Shown piece by piece: positions 43,522 to 56,383 of a stretch of 64,000 nt of DNA; the first letter of the stretch is position 1, and every line of letters begins with the position of its first letter. The translations under genes were made by a program, and so were the position numbers. The notes under the pieces were generated by a model. That model was not told the origin of the DNA and ran no database searches. It saw nothing but the letters and a program-made list of their open reading frames with translations. This stretch comes from Magnaporthiopsis rhizophila (taxonomy: Eukaryota; Ascomycota; Sordariomycetes; Magnaporthales; Magnaporthaceae): the NCBI GenBank assembly GCA_003049465.1, contig PYSS01000003.1, positions 643,323-707,322 of the forward strand. Reading direction: 5' to 3'.

Positions 43522-45777
43522 TCACTTGATTTTACTCATGATGGTCTCGGGCCCTCTCTCGACAAAGATCTGGGCGGCGCGGGCCTTGACGGCGTTGAGG
43601 GTGGCGCGCTCAAAGTCATCGCGAGACCGCAGCACGGCCTCGACCCAGGTGATCTGCAGGTCCCAGTAGGCCGTCTTGAACTGCTCAAAGACGTCGGGGA
43701 CCTGCTCCTTGGGGCTGCTGAGCAGGCTGTCGAACAGCTGCATGACCTTCCAGCGTTCTTTGAGCTGCATGCCCAGGTCCCCGTCGAGCGAGTCGAAGAA
43801 GGCGAAAACGGTGCCGACGTCGTCAAAGATCTTGTCCTGGTACTGGTCGGTGCGGCGGAACTTGACGCCCTTGTTGCGCACGCTGCCCAGGTAGCGGGCC
43901 AGCAGCTCGTCGGCGAAGAGCTCGATGAAGATGTCGACGAGTGAGTGGTGCAGCACCTGGCGGTAGTCGCCCACGTACTCCTCGAGCGTCACCACCATCT
44001 GGCGCATGGCCGTCGACGTGTACCACTTGGGCGTGAAGATGTCCGGGAGCACGGGCGTGAAGTCGACGGCGAAGACGAGCTGGACGAACTTTGTGATGCA
44101 CCAGGTGCTGAAGTCGACGTAGCCGTCGCGCAGCGCCTCCATCTCGCCGTCGGCGCGCTCCATGTAGGGCTGCGACACCATGGGCTCGAACTTTTGCCGA
44201 AAGCTGCTCAGGTAGCCGAACCGGCCCTCGTCCTCGTTGTCGTCGATGCAGGCGATCTGGTCGTTGGCCGTGGCCACGAGCCAGTCCTGCAGCGCCTGGA
44301 AGCCCTCGAGCTCGGGCACCTTGCCGGCCTCGTACAGCTGCGCCTCCTCGTCCAGAAACTTCTGCCACGACTGCTGGCGCGCCCGCAGCCGCAGGAACAT
44401 GGCGTCAACCACGCCCTCGGCCACGTCGGCCCGCTTCGAGTTGGCGGCCGCGTCCATCTGCTCGCGCAGCATGCGCCACAGGTCCACCAGGTTGCGCGTG
44501 CGGAAGTAGCCGAACTCGTCGGCGTCTAGGTTGGACGCCTCGGCCCCCGCGCGCTCGGCAAAATCGCGCTTCTCCTGCGCAAAGATGCGGTCGATCCACT
44601 CGTCGAGGAATTTGATGATGAGGTTGCGGAAGTCGCGCACCAGTTCGGCCTCGCGGTTGTCCACCACGTGCGGCGTCAGCTCGTCCTGGCGGAACCCGAG
44701 CTTGTTCATCTTCTTGTAGTACTTGTCGGGCCAGCCGACAATCTCGAGCGCGTGCGACGAGCTGCTCTCCGGGTCGTCAATCATGCCGACGAGGAAGTCG
44801 TGCATCAGCTCGTGGTAGATGTTGCCGTACGTCTTGAAGATCTTCCACTTCTTGGGCATCAGCGGCGCCATGCCCAGACGCACGGCGTTGAGATCGTTGA
44901 AGAACCAGCGCAAGATTTTGTCGAGCTTGGATGGGTCGTCGAGGAAGTCCTCGCGGCTGGCCTTGAACTGGGCCTCGCAGTAGCCGCGGATGGCCAGCAG
45001 GAACTTGTCCTTGTAGCCGCGCACCGTCTTGGCGCCATCGGTGATGCTCTGGAACCGGGCGGCCATCTCCTTGTGGTCCTTGAGGGCGTCCTGCAGCGCC
45101 AGCACGCGCTGATCGCTCTTCTCCTCAGCCTCGATGATGAGGGCGAAGCGTACGACGAGCCCGTTGTTCTCCGACGTGACCAGGTTGATGAGGTTCATGG
45201 ACACCATGCCGACGTGCTCGTCGAACCAGTCGATGATGCCCTCGAGGCGCTCAAAGTAGTCCTCGAGCGTCGACTGCAGGCTCGTGTCCTCGGCGCGCTG
45301 GATCTGCTCGATGGCGTCGTCGCGGATGTTGCGCAGCTGCGTGAGCTCGTAGTGGATGGACAGCAGGTTGGGCATCTGGTCCTGCTCGGCCTCGTCCTGT
45401 CGCAGCATATTCTCGACGGCGCTCAGGCGGTCGTTGAAGGTCTCGAGGTTGCGGCGCATGGCCTCGACGGCGCCAAAGTTGCGGTGCGCCTGCGAGACCA
45501 GGTTGATGGTGGCAAAGTCCTTGATCATGTTCTGGCTCTCGGAGCACAGCTTGTCGATCTTGATCATTTCGTCCTTGATCTGCTGCACCGCCTTCTGGCC
45601 CTCCGACAGGCCCGTCATGCCGCCCTGCGTGGTCTCGAGCTGCTCGCGGAGGCCGCCCCGCAGCTGCGAGTCGACGGTCTCCTTCTTGCGCGCGAACTCC
45701 TGCCTCAGCACCACGATCTTGTCTAGATCATCGGGGTGCCGGAGCAGCTCCGAGAGCTTGACCGGCGGCGCGTCCAT
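43522..45777 (-). CDS. sec6: Exocyst complex component SEC6
   Basis: SEC6 is a core exocyst subunit that tethers secretory vesicles at hyphal tips and septa. The frame runs from ATG 45777 (MDAPPVKLSELLRHPDDLDK) to the stop at 43522, about 751 residues, with no intron. The frame stays open 52 codons further upstream, but that part is made of a 15-bp tandem repeat and is unlikely to be translated. Family sequences include NLVSQAHRNFGAVEAMRRNL, FERLEGIIDWFDEHV, YKDKFLLAIRGYCEAQF, ILRWFFNDLNAVRLGM, IFKTYGNIYHELMHDFL and, near the end, ERWKVMQLFDSLLSSPKE. The N-terminal helix bundle region LSEGQKAVQQIKDEMIKID is also typical. Composition and length match fungal SEC6. The gene is intact. Confidence 0.95.
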   Translation of the reverse strand: MDAPPVKLSELLRHPDDLDKIVVLRQEFARKKETVDSQLRGGLREQLETTQGGMTGLSEGQKAVQQIKDEMIKIDKLCSESQNMIKDFATINLVSQAHRNFGAVEAMRRNLETFNDRLSAVENMLRQDEAEQDQMPNLLSIHYELTQLRNIRDDAIEQIQRAEDTSLQSTLEDYFERLEGIIDWFDEHVGMVSMNLINLVTSENNGLVVRFALIIEAEEKSDQRVLALQDALKDHKEMAARFQSITDGAKTVRGYKDKFLLAIRGYCEAQFKASREDFLDDPSKLDKILRWFFNDLNAVRLGMAPLMPKKWKIFKTYGNIYHELMHDFLVGMIDDPESSSSHALEIVGWPDKYYKKMNKLGFRQDELTPHVVDNREAELVRDFRNLIIKFLDEWIDRIFAQEKRDFAERAGAEASNLDADEFGYFRTRNLVDLWRMLREQMDAAANSKRADVAEGVVDAMFLRLRARQQSWQKFLDEEAQLYEAGKVPELEGFQALQDWLVATANDQIACIDDNEDEGRFGYLSSFRQKFEPMVSQPYMERADGEMEALRDGYVDFSTWCITKFVQLVFAVDFTPVLPDIFTPKWYTSTAMRQMVVTLEEYVGDYRQVLHHSLVDIFIELFADELLARYLGSVRNKGVKFRRTDQYQDKIFDDVGTVFAFFDSLDGDLGMQLKERWKVMQLFDSLLSSPKEQVPDVFEQFKTAYWDLQITWVEAVLRSRDDFERATLNAVKARAAQIFVERGPETIMSKIK

Positions 45778-45782
45778 TGCAC

Positions 45783-45837
45783 CGTGCCGTAATGTTCCGT
45801 GCCGTGATGTTCCGTGCCGTGATGTTCCGTGCCGTGC
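45783..45837. repeat. 15-bp tandem repeat in the SEC6 leader
   Basis: The unit GTTCCGTGCCGTGAT is repeated about three times, with a partial copy at each end, a few bases upstream of the SEC6 ATG. Read in frame it would give RHGTS repeats, which supports placing the start at 45777. Confidence 0.85.
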
Positions 45838-46881
45838 CGGCTCACGGTCTTGGTGTTTCGGCTGGGAGGGTGCACCGGGGGATACGAGGCACGTCGGTGC
45901 GGCGTCGTCTGTTGTCGGAAGCGGCGCCGCCAATCGGGGGCGTCTGGTCTGCTCCTGCCGGCTACTCCAGTGGCACGGCGGGCCCGGGCTTCATGACGTC
46001 GGGGCACGTCTACGTCTATTCTCGGCTTTGGTCGTTGCTGTCCGCGAGGCCAGGCACAACGGCAGCGTGGTGATCGGCTTCAGGCTTCAAAGGGCGCCTT
46101 GGCCAGACATCGTGGTGGTTGTCAATGCGCTGCAGCTCACATTCCACCTCGCGGCTAGGCCTAGACCCCTACGTAACAGCGGCATCGGGCGGGAGATGTA
46201 GGCCCGTGCGTGTTCTCGTCTCCACTCACACGCAAAGTTCCCCACTCGATATATCCTGGAGATAGGTATCCTTAATCCTCGAGCAACGTTGAAGCACACC
46301 GGTCCCGAATAAATCCATGCGGTACCACTATGTAAATGTGTAGTGCTAGCTGGAACCCGCATTATCCGAACGCAATCTTCTTCCTGTTTCCATTATGAGG
46401 TATGAATGAACGTAGGCTTTTATCTGGGACACGTGGTGATGAATTCTGAATGTCGGATTTGTCAAGCAGCGGGGGCTCTGGGGTTCCTGGAATCATAGTT
46501 TGGAATCCTAGTTTGGAATCACAAAGATATCGATTCCAAATCCAAATCCCGTGAGCCGGGAAAAAAGTTGTTGCTGACAAAACCCGCACACTGACGTAAA
46601 ATAAATGGCTTCATTCTAAACCCTTTTGCGTTGGTTGGCACCTAGTGTATGTAGATTGATTTGAGCCGAGCCCCTTCGCCGCTTACTCATTGCCTATCAC
46701 CAAGCGGGAGCTCGAAACCTCGTGCGAGCTCCCCAAAGTCAATCTGGCGTTCCACTGCGTTGGCGCGAACCCTCAACCGAATCCCATGGCCGTATAGCTG
46801 CTGTAGCCCTCCTTAGTACCCCGCGCCCAAGATTATTGGACACCTCGGGCCTTCCGTACAGCCACACGGCGGGCCGCCCGC

Positions 46882-46890
46882 TTATATAGA
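46882..46890 (+). promoter_or_regulatory. TATA-like box upstream of glutathione reductase
   Basis: TTATATAGA lies about 57-65 bp before the ATG at 46947, a position that suits a start of transcription 25-40 bp further on. No other TATA-like element is nearer. Confidence 0.4.
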
Positions 46891-46946
46891 CCAGCGGACA
46901 GGCGCATCACGTCCTCCCGGATCCCGAGCCCCTCCTGTCATCCCAC

Positions 46947-48558
46947 ATGCAAGCTCTGCACCCCTCCAGGACAGCATCTTTGGCCGCCCGCGCCTCAAAA
47001 ACCGCATCCACCAGACTCGGCCGTCTCTCCGGACACTTCTCTACCGGCTTCCCCAGGATGGCGCCCATAACGAAAGAGACCGACTACCTGGTCATCGGCG
47101 GTGGCAGCGGCGGCCTTGCCTCAGCCCGCATGGCGAGCTCCAAGTTTGGGGCCAAGGCCATGATAGTCGAGTCCGGAAGGATAGGAGGAACCTGTGTCAA
47201 CGTCGGGTAGGCTCTCCCTGGCCGCGTCTTCCTTTCTCGCGCTCTCGCACGTAACTGGAAGCTAATCAGCCCCCGCGGTCCCTTCGGCGCCATATAGATG
47301 TGTACCCAAGAAGGTCACCTTCAACGCCGCCGCCATAGCCGAGACTATCCACCAAGCCAAGAGTTACGGCTTCTCCGTCCAGGAGACGGCGCCTTTCAAC
47401 TGGCGGGCGTTCAAGGAGAAGCGCGACGCCTACATCAAGCGCCTCAACGGCATCTACGACCGCAACCTTGCCAACGACAAGGTCGAGTACCTCCACGGCC
47501 ACGCCAGGCTCCTCAACCGCAACGAGGTGGAGGTGACGCTGGATGACGGGACCAAGGCTGTAGTTAAGGCCAAGAAAATCCTGGTTGCCGTGGGCGGCGA
47601 GCCGACGGCTTTCCCGCCCATCCCCGGTGCCGAGTTCGGGATCAACAGCGACGGCTTCTTCGATATCGCGGACCTGCCGAAGAAGGTCGCTCTCATTGGG
47701 GCGGGCTACATCGCGGTCGAGTTCGCGGGCATGTTCAACGCGCTCGGTGTCGAGACGCATCTCTTCATCCGCTACGACACCTTCCTGCGCCACTTCGACC
47801 CAATGGTCCAGGAGGTCGTGACCAAGGAGTACCAGCGCCTGGGCGTGCACTTGCACAAGCGGTCCGAGCAAACCAGGATCGACCGCGACGAGGCAACGGG
47901 CAAGCTGACGCTGCACTACAAGGACATCGATGGATACGGCCGGGTCGAGGGTCTGGACCACCTCATCTGGGCCATTGGCCGGACTCCGATGACCAAGAAC
48001 CTTGGGTTGGAAGAGGCGGGTGTCAAGCTAGACGAGAAAGGCCACATTGCTGTGGATGAGTTCCAGAACACATCCGTCGACAACATCTACGCGCTCGGCG
48101 ATGTCACTGGCCAGGTCGAGCTGACGCCCGTGGCCATCGCGGCGGGCCGCAGGCTGTCACACCGGCTGTTTGGCGGCGAGCAGTTCAGCACCCTCAGACT
48201 GGACTACTCCAACATCCCCTCGGTCGTGTTCGCGCACCCCGAGGTCGGCTCGATTGGGCTGACGGAGCCGCAGGCGATCGAGAAGTACGGAGCCGAGAAC
48301 ATCAAGGTGTACAAGACGAGCTTCACGGCCATGTACTACGCCATGATGGAGCCCGAGGAGAAGGGGCCGACAGCATACAAGCTTATCTGTGCGGGACCCG
48401 AGGAGAAGGTGGTTGGGCTGCATATCGTCGGCATGGGCAGCGGAGAGATGCTGCAGGGCTTCGGCGTTGCCGTCAAAATGGGCGCAACCAAGAATGACTT
48501 TGACAACTGCGTTGCCATCCACCCAACCAGCGCCGAGGAGTTGGTCACGCTGAAATAG
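46947..48558 (+). CDS. glr1: Glutathione reductase
   Basis: Reduces oxidised glutathione with NADPH, keeping the cytosol and mitochondria reduced. Exons are 46947-47206 and 47298-48558; the intron splits the Gly of the redox site and splicing gives GGTCVNVGCVPKKV, with the two active Cys. The FAD loop is VIGGGSGGLASARMAS. The second nucleotide-binding loop is ALIGAGYIAVEFAG, and HLFIRYDTFLR with the two Arg marks NADPH rather than NADH preference. The C-terminal VAIHPTSAEELVTL carries the catalytic His-Glu pair. The length is about 506 residues. Residues 1-37 are basic and Ser/Ala-rich like a mitochondrial presequence, and an internal ATG at 47058 sits in a much better Kozak context, so two products are possible. 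The gene is intact. A pyridine nucleotide-disulfide family paralogue is unlikely, given the exact active-site match. Confidence 0.95.
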
Positions 48559-50113
48559 GAGCAGAGGCTAGACTCACACCAATCTTTTTTGATACCCACG
48601 CGGCATCCGAACCAGTGCTCGATGCTCGCTCTCTTACGATCCCCGCCGATAGATAGACACTGCACGGATCGAGCAAACCTCTTCACAGCCTTATATTGTC
48701 TACATCAGATATCCAATTATACACCTCTACCCATTTTCACGCCGTCTCGGCATGACTGAACCGATGGACATACACAGATCTCGATGGCGTGGACTCTGGA
48801 GTGTCCCCGAGCCAGCTGCATTTGCACCCTCATCCTCCCGGGTGGAATTTCCCAGCTTGGTGTTGTCGCCCCGGCTTCTCGTCTTGATGCCATTGAGGCC
48901 AAGAACCATTCGTCATAGCGCCCCTAGCTGATGGCAATGGCTTCTCGTCTTTTGCCAGAGGGAATCGTCGCTTTCCCTGTCATGGCCACCGCCCGGACGT
49001 TCACTTCCTCCGCTCGACACACCTTTCCGAGCCTAGATCCGTCCGGAGGATTATAAGGTTTGAACCCAACCGACACCGATGCTCAATATGCTCCAGCGAC
49101 CACCACATTCAAGCTTTTCTGCTCATCCGGAGCCCCACGGTCTCCACCAGGTTGACGTCTTGCTCACCCGACAATCAGGGCGGGGGCCGAGACCAATCAT
49201 TTTCGAGCTGCGGACCGACTGCTGACTGCCGCTCTCCCAGTGACACCAACCAGCAGAGTCCTTTGTCTTGGGCTGTGGGATTCTCACATCACGGTGTGCT
49301 GGGACCTCGCGTTGCTAGGCGATGTGACGGCCAAGGTACGTGCCCGGTAGGTAGTACACTAGACAGTCATGGCACGAAGGCGCCATGCGTGAGAGCTCCT
49401 CGTATCAGAGATCTACAGTACATACAGCCCCTTGCGGTTCGCCCGGTCGTCGCGATCTGCTCGCCAAAGGCACGACGTGTACCCGAGCAACACGCTGTCG
49501 GGTTTCTGCAAAGGGAAGACAGGCCTGCCCTGTTGGGCCAGAGGCTGTCTCCGTACACTATGTCCAGCAACGTTTACCCCTCATCATATAGCACCAGCCA
49601 TTTGTCATCCCTACCCAAGGATGATTTTCCCGATAGGCCTGTCGCCAGAGGGTCGCGGGGGTACCTCGGGAATGCGCTCCCCTACAAATAGGTAGGTAGC
49701 GGACAGGTCGCACACAAGGCCGAGTTAACTCGTCCGAACCTCTACGCTTGCTTCCCAAATATCACAACTTAATTTATACCTTGGCGTTTCGAACCCAACC
49801 TGACCGGCGTGGAGAGAGAGCGTGTCGGGATGAGCCCCCTCTCTCACCCCATACCTTCCCTGTTCCCCATGTCCATCACATCCATATTCTTCCCTCCCAG
49901 ATGGGAAATGTCATATTTTATCCTTTCCTCTCACCGGATATAAGCTAGGTGCGCCGCCCGACCCTCTAGTGGCATACGCTTGGGGGGCCAAGAGCCAAGT
50001 TCTTCCTCTCAACCCAACCTTGCTCCTGATACCCAACAGGCGAGCAGGCTTCTTCCCCTACAGGGAAGCGGTTAGGCGTCGAAGTCGACTATAATGACAG
50101 CCCAGACGGCAAA
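48559..50113. other. Intergenic region, about 1.55 kb
   Basis: Between the glutathione reductase stop and the PTH11-like start. A plus-strand frame of 179 codons (49152-49691) and overlapping frames show no family resemblance, and their composition looks non-coding. GGTAGGTAG elements lie at 49346-49354 and 49688-49700. Nothing else is supported. Confidence 0.55.
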
Positions 50114-50116
50114 ATG

Positions 50117-52265
50117 ATGGCGAGCGACGATTCACTAGCACCACGCGCCGTGGCGGCCAACGTCGCCATGATGGTTGTGTCATCGCTGGCCATCGCGGGC
50201 AGGGTGACGGTGAGCGCCGTGATGATGAGGAGCTTTTGGATCGACGACGGTCAGTATGAAACGCAGCTCCCCGAAGCCCCGTCCTCTGGGGCGTCATCCC
50301 CATGCCTGTCTGCTCCGTCGCTCAGGACCAAGCCGCTGACAACTGCGTAAACAAAACGCGGATTCAAGCAATGTCGATCCTTGGCTGGGTAGGTGGAAAC
50401 AGACATGGTCGACGCCGGCGTGGAGAACCCGGAGCCCTTCCCGGGCAGCGGGAATGCTAACAGCAGTGCCCACTACTCCCAAGATGTGCCTGATGGCGCT
50501 ACTTATCCTTGTAATTCTAAGTAGGTACCGATCTTTACACGTGCTGATATATGATTGTTTGGCGCCCTCGGCGTATTCTTCGGCAAGCTGGCCGCCGAGG
50601 AAACTGCGGCGTGCGAGTAGGACGCCCTGGTCCCCGTGTCCTACCCGCCCTTCGGCTCCGACGCCGGCAACTACGACGCCGTGGCCCGGCCCTTCTACAA
50701 CGCCTAGTTCGCCTGTTCGCAAAAAAAAAACAAAGCTGATGTCGTCGGCAACAGTGACCACGGTCGGCTTCGGCTCCCACTTTGATACCATCCCCCCAGA
50801 AATGCTCGAGATGTACATTCGGGTTCGTCGGCGGGCAAAGCCCCACTGCCCTTCTCAACCCCCAAAGATCGGCCGGCAGCACGATGTGCTAATGTGCTAA
50901 TTACCAAACCTGAGTTGTCCGATTTTAGTACGGCCTTCCGACATTCTCTCTCTACGTCTGGGGCTCGGTTGCGGCCAAGCTTGCATACGCCTTTTACTAT
51001 CTTCGGCTCTTCTCGGACCGGCAGCATGCTCTGCTGAACAAGGCCCTGGTCGTGTTCCTCCTCCTTCAGGGCATCTCCGAGACCCTCGGATCGCACCTCA
51101 TGTGCCGACCGTTCTCCAAGGCCCTGGTCCCGACTATACCCGGCACATGCGCCGGCGTCGACGCTTTCTATCTGTCTTTTGTAAGTGACCTTCTGGTGGT
51201 GGGGCGAAGGTCCCTCTCGCCTGCCCTCACGTTTGTATCTTGCGTGTTTACAACACTTTTTATTGGAGACGGCTGACCTCGGGTCTCTCTCTGAGGACGG
51301 CAGTTTGGCATAAAATTCTTCAGCGACCTCGTCCTCTTCGTGCAGCCCATCCCGGTGCTGTGGGGGCTGAAACTATCCGCCGGCAAGAAGGCGGTCATGT
51401 TTCTGCTGGTATCAATCGGCATGTTGTAAGTGTCCGGCTGCTCGATATCACGTCTGACGTCGAACAATATGTCACTTTTTGAAAGCCCGACCGGCAAAGG
51501 CTGACCTGGGACACGGACCAGCGTGTGCATCTTCTCGGTCGTCCGCATCAGGCTCGTCTCACCGACATACAAGGGCGGCGACCCAACATGTAAGACCATG
51601 GCCGGGACTGATGCCCCAGTTTCTGCTCTCCGTATTTTCCCCTGATAAAAAACAAGCGATGCTGAAAAAGGCGCCTTGGGATAGACAACATCGTCGACGC
51701 CATGCTCTGGTCGGAAATCGAGATATTCAGCCTCATTTTGTGCGAGTGCGCCCCTTCGCTGCGGACGCTCGGAGCGAGAATGGGGTCGATAGTGGCAGCG
51801 CTCATTTTCGCGACCACGGCGAACAGGCCGATAGCCCTGCAAAGCGACGACCAGCCACGGAAAGAGGCGAGCGACAACACGCCGCACCGCAAGTGCCCGG
51901 GCAGCAAGTGGCGCGACCACCGGGGAAGCCGCAACCGCTCCAGGTACGGCGGCACCGGCACGTCGTCTAGGTCGTCGCGCAGCAGCAGGTTCGGCGTCAC
52001 GACCCTGGTGTCGGCGACGAGGCGGTTCGAAAACGGGAGCGCTGCCGACCAGTCGTCGGCTTGGGCGATTCCGGGGAAGGCCGAAGAGCCGCCAGAGCCG
52101 ACGCACGGGTCCATTATGGTGACGCGCGACATCGAGATCGGCATCGAGGTGGACGAGGGCGGGGACGACGACGACGGGTCGAACTGGGGTGACGACAGCC
52201 TTCGACCAGACTCGCCGTCGCTGTCGCTCGAGGCAAAACCCGTAGAGCCGCTGGAGCCCTTCTGA
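50117..52265 (+). pseudogene. Rhodopsin-domain (PTH11-like) integral membrane protein with two in-frame TAG codons
   Basis: Resembles fungal seven-helix proteins of the rhodopsin-domain/PTH11 class, whose ligands are mostly unknown. The first exon starts at ATG 50117 (or 50114) and encodes a membrane helix (VAANVAMMVVSSLAIAGRV) and SFWIDD. After poorly resolved small exons, the frame at 50588-50720 reads CE*DALVPV and YNA*FACS, with TAG at 50618-50620 and 50705-50707. Both stand where Trp would suit. Later exons give GLPTFSLYVWGSVAAKLAY, GTCAGVDAFYLSF, FFSDLVLFVQPIPVLWGL, VSIGMLVCIFSVVRIRLV and AMLWSEIEIFSLILCECAP, in the order of helices 3 to 7. A Ser/Arg/Asp-rich cytoplasmic tail ends at the stop 52263-52265. 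The 5' exon borders are uncertain, so the TAG codons could fall in an intron, though the flanking frame reads as protein. Confidence 0.65.
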
Positions 52266-53091
52266 TAAGGACCGACTGCGCGTTTCTGTCTGACGAGGAG
52301 AGCTCTCCGCACGATAGTGTGCTGTCTGGTGCTCTTGCCTCTTTCCTGCTGCCGTTTTTTTCCGCCAAATCCTGTTCCTCCCCCATCTATAGGGGGTTTA
52401 TACCACGAGGTCGCCGGCGGCGGGGTTTCTGGTGGCAAGCGAGACATGTATGATAAAAAAAAAAAAATTTAAAAAAAAAAATTTAAAAAAAAAAGGGGGG
52501 GCGGAACGTTGGTATTCAGCTTTTGGACCGGGTGCCGGCCAAACCACTATACAATTAATAAAGCCATTGGGCTTGGGCAAGCGCGCAAGAACTTGTCGAC
52601 GGGTGCCACAGTATCAACTATAATATCTGAGCCGACAGTATTTTCGACGAGCTTCTGGCTCTTGGAGCATCCTCTCCAGAACCGTAGTTCTCTTGTCCAC
52701 CCACACACATCACTTACAGACGAGTTAGAACGCTAATTTCTATTCCAACAGCCATGAGATCCTCGCTTCTACAATACGAGGCCGAAATATCTCGCCTTAG
52801 ATATCCGCAACGTATGCCGATGCATTTATATTGCTGATGATGGTGGTGGGGTTGAGGTAAGAACAAAGAAGTGGGGAGCAAATTCCAGTGCACTGCCTCT
52901 AGGTTGGCGGAAAAGAAGGATGCAAACCAGACCGCGACAGCGTCAACACGAAAGAAGGGGCTCATATGGATGACACATGCAATGTTGCCTCGGAAATAAT
53001 ACTGGCTTCTACACTATCACATCGAGCCGATCGTTCCCACAACAAGCCCCAGGAGCGTGCATGGTGGCTCAGTCGGCAATAATAGACCATC
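52266..53091. other. Intergenic region with an A/T homopolymer block
   Basis: About 825 bp between the PTH11-like stop and the CCE1-like start. It contains the A-rich block at 52453-52501. No gene is supported. Confidence 0.55.
52453..52501. repeat. Low-complexity A tracts joined by ATTT, ending in a G run
   Basis: Three A runs of 10-13 bases separated by TTT, followed by seven G's. It is a simple-sequence block in an intergenic region. Confidence 0.9.
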
Positions 53092-54174
53092 ATGGCTCGC
53101 GCCAGCAAAGCGCCGACGGTTGCCCAGCTTCAACAGATCGCCGCGGCCTGCGGCATCGCAAAATCGGGCACCAAGAGCGTCGTCGCCTCCCGCATCGTCT
53201 CCGCCCTGGCAGCCCACAAGCCGGTCCCGCCGGGCGAGCGCCTTCTCAGCATCGACATGGGCCTACGCAACTTTGCCTTCTGCCACTTTGCCCTAAGGGG
53301 CAGCTCTACAGGCGCCGCCGCTGCCGCAACGGCGCCGAGGCGCCGGGGAAAGAGTCGTGCCAGCGCCGAGAAACCCACCGTTTCTTCTGATACGTCACCA
53401 ACACCATCACCAAGGCTCATGGCCAGCATCGAGGAGGAAAAGCCTCCCGGCCCGGCGCTCACTCTCCACTCGTGGGAGGTCCTCGACCTGACGGCCGTGG
53501 GCGCCGACGCCGATGTGCTGGACTACGGATCCAAGGCGGGCCTGAGCGCCGTGGCGGTGGACGTGGTGCAGCGGCACCTCCTGCTGCCGCCGCCGCTGCG
53601 GCCGACCCGCATCCTGATCGAGCAGCAGCGCTACCGGTCCAGCCACGGCTCGTCGGTGCAGGAGTGGACGCTGCGCGTCAACGCGCTCGAAGCCATGCTG
53701 CACGCCGTCCTGGCCACGCTGCGCTGGCAAGGCGTCTGGGACGGCGTTGTCGAGGCGGTAAACCCGCTACTTGCGTCCGGCCACTTCTTCGACTCCGCCC
53801 GGATCCCGCCGCGGATGCTCAAGAAGATGAAGATTGACCTCCTCGGCGGCTGGATCTGCGGAGACGGAAACGGAAACGGGGACGGCGCGACTGGCGCGAG
53901 CGTGACTATGGGGAGCCGAGAGGCCGAACGCACGGCAGAGATATTTCTTCGAAAGTGGCGACCAGCCGAGGGGGCGGACAAGAGGAAGAGGACCAAGAAG
54001 AGTCTTGACGATGACCACGATGATGATGACACCAAAAAGACCTCGGTACAGGCCAGAAAACTGGACGACCTCACGGACTGCGTCATCCAGGGCGCTGCAT
54101 GGTCTAGTTGGCAGGACATGAGGACAAAACTCGCTCAAGACGGAACGAAGGAGATCCTGGAGCAGCTCATATGA
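53092..54174 (+). CDS. cce1: Mitochondrial Holliday junction resolvase, CCE1/YDC2 type
   Basis: Resolves four-way junctions in mitochondrial DNA during recombination and inheritance. One exon from ATG 53092 (MARASKAPTVAQLQQIA) to the stop at 54172-54174, 360 residues. The N-terminus is a SAP-like motif (QLQQIAAACGIAKSGTKSVV) followed by the RNase H-like fold: LLSIDMGLRNFAFCHF with the first catalytic Asp, RILIEQQRYRSS with the catalytic Glu, and near the C-terminus ARKLDDLTDCVIQGAAW with the last acidic residues. An Ala/Pro-rich insert (residues 75-115) and an Asp-rich insert near residue 305 are lineage additions. The gene is intact, with no intron. It lies 2 kb from a fragment of mitochondrial-type sequence, which is probably coincidence. 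Confidence 0.9.
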   Translation: MARASKAPTVAQLQQIAAACGIAKSGTKSVVASRIVSALAAHKPVPPGERLLSIDMGLRNFAFCHFALRGSSTGAAAAATAPRRRGKSRASAEKPTVSSDTSPTPSPRLMASIEEEKPPGPALTLHSWEVLDLTAVGADADVLDYGSKAGLSAVAVDVVQRHLLLPPPLRPTRILIEQQRYRSSHGSSVQEWTLRVNALEAMLHAVLATLRWQGVWDGVVEAVNPLLASGHFFDSARIPPRMLKKMKIDLLGGWICGDGNGNGDGATGASVTMGSREAERTAEIFLRKWRPAEGADKRKRTKKSLDDDHDDDDTKKTSVQARKLDDLTDCVIQGAAWSSWQDMRTKLAQDGTKEILEQLI

Positions 54175-56325
<2,151 letters not shown>

Positions 56326-56383
56326 TTGCTAATAAATTCAAATGGCAGTCTATGGTATAAATTTTTATACTACATCTACAAAT

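Larger units (their letters stand above)
45778..46946. promoter_or_regulatory. Divergent upstream region of SEC6 and glutathione reductase
   Basis: About 1.17 kb between the two starts. Apart from the SEC6 leader repeat and the TATA box listed separately, no feature is supported. The short open frames are chance. Confidence 0.5.

Noticed and set aside
45775..45933. Upstream extension of SEC6 by 52 codons
   Set aside because: It is a repeat-derived, His/Arg/Gly-rich leader; family proteins begin near MDAPPV.
49152..49691. 179-codon plus-strand frame between glutathione reductase and the PTH11-like gene
   Set aside because: Several frames are open here at once and none resembles protein; likely chance in GC-rich DNA.
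15788..52265. UAG read as an amino acid in this organism
   Set aside because: TAG replaces both Trp and Gln, and other genes here end in TAG as a normal stop; RIP-like mutation explains it more simply.
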